DNA of 26,340 nucleotides from JAHECW01 sp964641415 (GTDB lineage: Bacteria; Acidobacteriota; Thermoanaerobaculia; Thermoanaerobaculales; Sulfomarinibacteraceae). Positions 22,539 through 26,340 of this stretch are shown here, piece after piece. The stretch lies in the NCBI GenBank assembly GCA_964641415.1, contig CAZXMW010000044.1:1-26340 (forward strand). The letters run 5' to 3'. Within the stretch, counting starts at the first letter, position 1. Every line of letters starts with the position of its first letter. The notes under the pieces were generated by a model, which saw nothing but the letters and a program-made list of their open reading frames with translations, had not been told where the DNA came from and ran no database searches. Both the position numbers and the translations under genes were made by a program.

Positions 22539-23648
22539 GTGCACCTTGCAGTTGACGCCCGCAAGCTGACCGACTTCGGCATCGGAACCTATCTGTGTGC
22601 GCTGCTCGGCGGGCTCGACCAACGGCGCGACGTAGAGCTGACGGTGGTCGTGCGGCCCGGGCACGAAGCCCGGCTGCGGGATCTGGCGCCATCCGCGAGG
22701 GTCGTCACCTCGAGCGCCAAGGGCTACTCCTTCGCCGAGCACGTCCAGCTGCCGAACGCCCTGTGGCGCGAAGGGGTCGACCTGGTCCACATTCCGCACT
22801 ACGTCGTGCCGGCATTGTCGATCCGGCCGGTCGTGACCACGGTCCACGACGTCATTCAGCTGTTCTACCCGCCGGCGGGAGGCGCCGCGATGGCGCGGCT
22901 CTACCTGCGGATCGTACTGCGCTCCGCCCTCCGTCGATCGCGGCTGGTGATCACCGTGTCGCGGACCTCCCGGCGCGACCTGATCAACCTGTTCGGCGCC
23001 GATCCCGACCGGCTGGTGGTCGTACCCAACGGCGTCGATCCCGATCTCGGGGTCCGGCCGACCGCCGACGAGGTCGACGCCCTCAAGGAGTTCTACGGCC
23101 TCCAGGCGCCGCTCGTCCTGGTGGTCGCCAACGACAAGCCGCACAAGAATCTGGACGTCGTGTTGCGTGCCTACCACCTGGCAGTGCGGCGGCATCGGAT
23201 TCCGGGCCAGCTGGTCTTCGTCGGCGGTGTCGAGCCGTCGAGTCGCCTCGCGGAGCGGGCGCGTCGGCTCGGTCTCACCGACCGCGTTCGCTTCCTCGGC
23301 CGGGTGCCGCAGAGCCATCTGCGGGCGTTATACCATGTGGCTGCGGTGCTGCTGCACATCGCACTGTACGAGGGGTTTGGCCTGCCGATCCTGGAGGCCA
23401 TGGCTGCGGGGCTTCCGGTGGTGACCTCCAACGTCGGCGCCATGCGGGAGCTCGGGGAGGACGCGGCCAGGCTGGTCAACCCTCTCGCTGTCGACGAGGT
23501 GGCGACCGCGCTCGAGCAGGTGCTGGTCGATGATCCGCTCCGCCGGCGGATGGTTGAGGCGGGGCGTCGGCGAGCCGATCGGATGACGTGGGAGCGCTCG
23601 GTGGACAGGACCGTCGAGGCATATCGGCGGGCACTGGGGGAGGTCTGA
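22539..23648 (+). CDS. GT4 glycosyltransferase (group 1)
   Basis: 369 residues from GTG 22539. The open frame extends to 22464, but homologues of this type begin at (M)HLAVDARKLTDFGIGTYL, so the first 25 codons are rejected. GT-B fold: N-terminal GIGTYL acceptor loop, VDLVHIPHYVVP, VVTTVHDVIQLFYP and VITVSRTSRRDL. The C-terminal half begins VLVVANDKPHKNLDVVLRA, and ALYEGFGLPILEAMAAGLPV carries the E-x7-E donor motif (E278, E286). It retains the donor nucleotide-sugar configuration typical of mannosyl/glucosyl transferases. Role: sugar transfer to an undecaprenyl-linked glycan at the inner membrane. It is first in the plus-strand operon, with the next gene 1 nt downstream of its stop. Confidence 0.88.
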   Translation: MHLAVDARKLTDFGIGTYLCALLGGLDQRRDVELTVVVRPGHEARLRDLAPSARVVTSSAKGYSFAEHVQLPNALWREGVDLVHIPHYVVPALSIRPVVTTVHDVIQLFYPPAGGAAMARLYLRIVLRSALRRSRLVITVSRTSRRDLINLFGADPDRLVVVPNGVDPDLGVRPTADEVDALKEFYGLQAPLVLVVANDKPHKNLDVVLRAYHLAVRRHRIPGQLVFVGGVEPSSRLAERARRLGLTDRVRFLGRVPQSHLRALYHVAAVLLHIALYEGFGLPILEAMAAGLPVVTSNVGAMRELGEDAARLVNPLAVDEVATALEQVLVDDPLRRRMVEAGRRRADRMTWERSVDRTVEAYRRALGEV

Positions 23649-23649
23649 G

Positions 23650-24744
23650 GTGCGAGTCGCGCTGGTCCACGACTGGCTGACGGGGATGCGCGGCGGCGAG
23701 TGGGTGCTCTACGAGATCGCCAAGCTGTTCCCCGAGGCGCCCCTGTACACGCTGGTCCACCGGCCGGGATCGGTCGTGCCGGTCCTCGAGGAGCACCCGA
23801 TCCGGACCTCGTGGCTGCAGACGCCGTCATTCGGCGGCCGCTGGTGGCGTTATCTGCTGCCGCTCATGCCGGCGGCCATGGAGAGCTTCACCTTTCCCGA
23901 CGCCGACCTCGTGATCTCGACGAGCCACTGCGTCGCCAAGGGCGTGATCCCGCCGCCGGGCGCGTTCCACCTGAGCTACGTCCACACCCCCATGCGCTAC
24001 GCCTGGGACCAGCGCTCGCTCTACACTGCCCGGATCCCGTCCCTGATCCAGCCCATCATCGAGTCGCGACTGGCCAAGCTCCGGCAGTGGGACATGGTGT
24101 CGTCGGCCCGGGTCGATCGCTTGATCGCCAATTCGAGGCTCGTCGCCTGGCGGATCAAGCACTACTGGAATCGGCATGCCGAGGTCATTCCGCCGCCGGT
24201 GGCGACCGAGTATTTCACCCCGGGCGGCGAGCGCGGCGACGCGCTGTTGACGGTCGCCGCGCTGGTTCCGTACAAAAGGGTGGAGGTTGCGATCCAGGTG
24301 GCACAGCGCATCGGGCGACCGTTGGAGATCGTCGGAACCGGGCCGCGGATGGCGCAGCTCAAACGCCTTGCCGGACCGGACGTTCGTTTTCTCGGCTGGC
24401 TCGAGCGTGACGAGCTGCGCGACGCCTACCGGCGCGCCGCGGCGGTACTGGTTCCCAACGTCGAGGACTTCGGCATGGTGACCGTGGAGGCGCTGGCGTG
24501 CGGCACTCCGGTCATCGGGTTGACCGCATCGGGGACCGCCGACGTCGTGCGCCCGGGGCTCGAGGGCGAGCTCGCTGAGGCGTCGTCGTTCGAGGCGCTG
24601 GTCGAGTCGACCGATGGGGTGCTCAACCGAAGTTGGGATCCGGAGGCTCTGCGGCAGCGGGCCCAGGTGTTCTCCCGCGAGCGGTTCAAGATCCGATTCG
24701 CTTTCCTGCTCGATCGCCTGGGGTACGGCAGAGCACTGGCATGA
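23650..24744 (+). CDS. GT4 glycosyltransferase, WbaZ-like
   Basis: 364 residues from GTG 23650, one base after the previous TGA. MRVALVHDWLTGMRGGEWVL, ISTSHCVAKGV, LSYVHTPMRYAWD and LIANSRLVAWRI are the characteristic blocks of WbaZ/mannosyltransferase-type GT4 enzymes (a CH-[CV]AKG and YxHTPMRYxWD pattern). LTVAALVPYKRVEVAIQ begins the C-terminal domain, and VEDFGMVTVEALACGTPVIG carries the E-x7-E motif (E272, E280). It probably adds mannose or a related hexose during repeat-unit assembly. The stop overlaps the next start as ATGA, so expression with the initiating sugar-phosphate transferase is coupled. Confidence 0.88.
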   Translation: MRVALVHDWLTGMRGGEWVLYEIAKLFPEAPLYTLVHRPGSVVPVLEEHPIRTSWLQTPSFGGRWWRYLLPLMPAAMESFTFPDADLVISTSHCVAKGVIPPPGAFHLSYVHTPMRYAWDQRSLYTARIPSLIQPIIESRLAKLRQWDMVSSARVDRLIANSRLVAWRIKHYWNRHAEVIPPPVATEYFTPGGERGDALLTVAALVPYKRVEVAIQVAQRIGRPLEIVGTGPRMAQLKRLAGPDVRFLGWLERDELRDAYRRAAAVLVPNVEDFGMVTVEALACGTPVIGLTASGTADVVRPGLEGELAEASSFEALVESTDGVLNRSWDPEALRQRAQVFSRERFKIRFAFLLDRLGYGRALA

Positions 24745-26147
24745 TCGAACGGCGTCGGCAGATCCAGATCGTGCTCCAGCTGGCGGGCGACGTCCTGGCC
24801 ACCGCGGCGGCGGTGTGCATTGCCTTCTGGCTGCGGTTCGAGGTCCCGATGTTTCCCGTCACCAAGGGCACGCCGCCGCTGGAGATGTACCTGCGGTTGA
24901 TCCCGGTGACCGCGATCATGTGGCCGGCGGTGTTCTACTTTCAGGGGCTGTACCAGCTCCGCAGGCTGCGGTCGCGCTTCGACGAGCTGCTTCGGGTCGT
25001 GCTGTCGATTCTGCTCGCGACGATTCTGCTCACCGCCTTCCTGACCTTCTACAGGCCGTCCGACTTCACCTACTCGCGGCTCTTCCTGCTGGTCTTCGCC
25101 GTCGTCGACGTCGCCTCGGTGGCCTTTTCGCGCTGGCTGATCTCGGACGTGCTGCGCCGGATCCGCCGTTCCGGGGGCAACCTGCAGTCGGTGCTGGTCA
25201 TCGGCGCCGGCGAGCTCGGCAGACGGCTCGTCGAGAGCCTGTGTGCCCACCGTGAGTACGGCTTCTCGGTGGTCGGTTTTCTCGACGACGACCCCGGTAA
25301 GCAGCAGCGCGAGATGCACGGGGTGCCGGTGCTCGGCACCAGCCAGGATCTCGAGACGGTGATCGCCGAGCACCGCATCGACCAGGTGATGATCGCGCTG
25401 CCCATGTCGGCCCACCACCGCATCGTTCAGATCATCCGGCGAGCGGGTCAGCTCCTGGTTGAGATCAAGGTCGTGCCCGACCTGCTCCAGTACTACGTCG
25501 CCCGAGCCCGTACCGAGGAGCTCGACGGTCTACCGATCATCAACCTGACCCAGATCCCCCTCGAGGGCTGGAACCAGGTCGTCAAGCGCTGCTTCGACGT
25601 GGTCGGGGCCAGCGCGCTGCTGCTCGCCGTCGGCTGGACATTTCCCATCATCGCCTGGCTCATCAGGCGCGAGGACGGCGGGCCGGTCCTCTACTCCCAG
25701 ATCCGGATGGGGCTCGATGGAAGGTCGTTCAAGCTCTATAAGTTCCGCTCCATGAAGATCAACGGCGGCGACAATGGGCAGGGCAAGTGGACCCGGACCG
25801 AGGATCCGCGCGTCACCCGGATCGGCGCCGTGCTCCGACGCACAAACCTCGACGAGCTGCCCCAACTGCTCAACGTGATTCGGGGCGACATGTCGCTTGT
25901 CGGGCCCCGACCCGAGCAGCCCGAGTTCGTCGAGCGTTTCCGGAGCCGCTACCCCGAGTACCAGGCCCGCCACCGGGTCCGCTCCGGGCTCACCGGCTGG
26001 GCCCAGGTCAACGGGCTGCGAGGCGACACCTCGATCCGTCAGCGTGTGGTCCACGACCTCTACTACATCGAAAACTGGAGCCTCGCGCTGGACCTCAAAA
26101 TCCTGTGGCGCACGCTCCGACTGGCGATGCAGGAAGCCCGGGGATAG
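24741..26147 (+). CDS. Undecaprenyl-phosphate hexose-1-phosphate transferase (WbaP/WcaJ-type)
   Basis: 468 residues. Four N-terminal membrane segments (about 11-31, 52-70, 84-104, 112-130) precede a CoA-binding-like Rossmann domain (150-260, VLVIGAGELGRRLVE; GFLDDDPGK). A re-entrant membrane helix (about 285-308) leads to the bacterial sugar transferase domain (PF02397): KLYKFRSMKI (331-340), NLDELPQLLNVIRGDMSLVG with the DE catalytic pair (D371, E372), VGPRPEQPEF, and GLTGWAQVNGLRGDT. It transfers sugar-1-phosphate from a UDP-sugar to undecaprenyl phosphate, the priming step of exopolysaccharide or O-antigen units. Length matches full-size WcaJ-like enzymes. It starts within the previous stop (ATGA) and closes the operon as far as the window shows. 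Sugar: glucose or galactose are usual; undecidable here. Confidence 0.92.
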   Translation: MIERRRQIQIVLQLAGDVLATAAAVCIAFWLRFEVPMFPVTKGTPPLEMYLRLIPVTAIMWPAVFYFQGLYQLRRLRSRFDELLRVVLSILLATILLTAFLTFYRPSDFTYSRLFLLVFAVVDVASVAFSRWLISDVLRRIRRSGGNLQSVLVIGAGELGRRLVESLCAHREYGFSVVGFLDDDPGKQQREMHGVPVLGTSQDLETVIAEHRIDQVMIALPMSAHHRIVQIIRRAGQLLVEIKVVPDLLQYYVARARTEELDGLPIINLTQIPLEGWNQVVKRCFDVVGASALLLAVGWTFPIIAWLIRREDGGPVLYSQIRMGLDGRSFKLYKFRSMKINGGDNGQGKWTRTEDPRVTRIGAVLRRTNLDELPQLLNVIRGDMSLVGPRPEQPEFVERFRSRYPEYQARHRVRSGLTGWAQVNGLRGDTSIRQRVVHDLYYIENWSLALDLKILWRTLRLAMQEARG

Positions 26148-26185
26148 CGTGCTGACGATCAGCCTGGAGCGCTCAGTTCTAGCTG

Positions 26186-26220
26186 TTAGCCATTAGCCAT
26201 TAGCTATTAGCCATTAGCCA
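26186..26220. repeat. Tandem heptamer repeat TTAGCCA x5
   Basis: Five units of TTAGCCA, the third reading TTAGCTA, lie 38 bp after the sugar-transferase stop. A degenerate sixth unit (TTCGCTT) follows. No coding sequence. It is a short tandem repeat of the same unit length as the one at the window end. Confidence 0.8.
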
Positions 26221-26280
26221 TTCGCTTTGTCGTATGGATTGAGGGGTTGACGTTGGTTTCTGAGCACACCAAGATCTCGC

Positions 26281-26340
26281 AGCTCACAGCTCACAGCTCA
26301 CAGCTCACAGCTCACAGCTCACAGCTCACAGCTCACAGCT
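26281..26340. repeat. Tandem heptamer repeat AGCTCAC, at least 8 units, running off the window
   Basis: AGCTCAC repeats without mismatch from 26281 to the last base (8.5 units in 60 bp). The array continues past the window, so its size is unknown. Uninterrupted units suggest recent expansion. No spacer-repeat structure, so not CRISPR. Confidence 0.9.

Noticed and set aside
26281..26340. CRISPR-like periodicity
   Set aside because: Seven-bp units in direct tandem with no spacers.

Overview
The window is high-GC bacterial DNA from a Gram-negative-type organism. Evidence is SD-led genes, ATGA/GTGA overlaps, polyprenyl-phosphate sugar chemistry, FG-GAP and PNGase-F-like secreted proteins, and RHH/PIN toxin-antitoxin debris. 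Acidobacteriota (Thermoanaerobaculia-like) would fit the mix, but this is an impression and no marker gene here proves it. No rRNA, tRNA or CRISPR array was seen.

Layout. (1) 1-5750 is an accessory, partly decayed region. It holds the 3' end of an IS91-type transposase, an N-terminal scrap of a REP-associated (Y1) transposase, and a large secreted FG-GAP beta-propeller gene on the minus strand. A graveyard follows: a VapC tail, a 121-bp inverted-repeat element, a 19-codon stub that looks like HsdR, an AlbA_2/ATP-binding protein with a premature TAG, a broken VapC head, and an intact RHH antitoxin. (2) 5800-10530 (+) encodes a 1060-residue GT-C-like membrane glycosyltransferase coupled to a YjjG-like HAD phosphatase, then a TrhA/hemolysin-III membrane protein. 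(3) 10625-13970 (-) is an overlapping gatE-gatD pair, the archaeal-type Glu-tRNA(Gln) amidotransferase, which is unusual in a bacterial context. (4) 14520-17765 holds a short YigZ/IMPACT protein (-), a secreted PNGase-F-like protein (+) and a long-chain acyl-CoA synthetase (-). (5) 18144-26147 is a surface-glycan locus made of two divergent operons. The minus operon reads GT2, GT4, GT2, KAS III. The plus operon reads GT4, GT4, polyprenyl-phosphate hexose-1-phosphate transferase. The window ends in heptanucleotide tandem repeats.

The non-coding DNA is the most distinctive part. Three genes (GT-C, gatE, acyl-CoA synthetase) have the same arrangement: a tandem hexamer tract of form NNCGGN ending 15-18 nt upstream of an identical TACACT box. 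Behind two of these lies a related 140-180 bp dispersed palindromic repeat. Long perfect palindromes sit between both convergent gene pairs (trhA/gatD and PNGase-F-like/acyl-CoA synthetase), and neither has the U-tract of an intrinsic terminator.

In function, the right half builds a lipid-linked polysaccharide: the WbaP/WcaJ-type enzyme primes the lipid and the GTs extend it. The KAS III and the acyl-CoA synthetase beside it suggest linked acyl-chain chemistry, but that link is inference.
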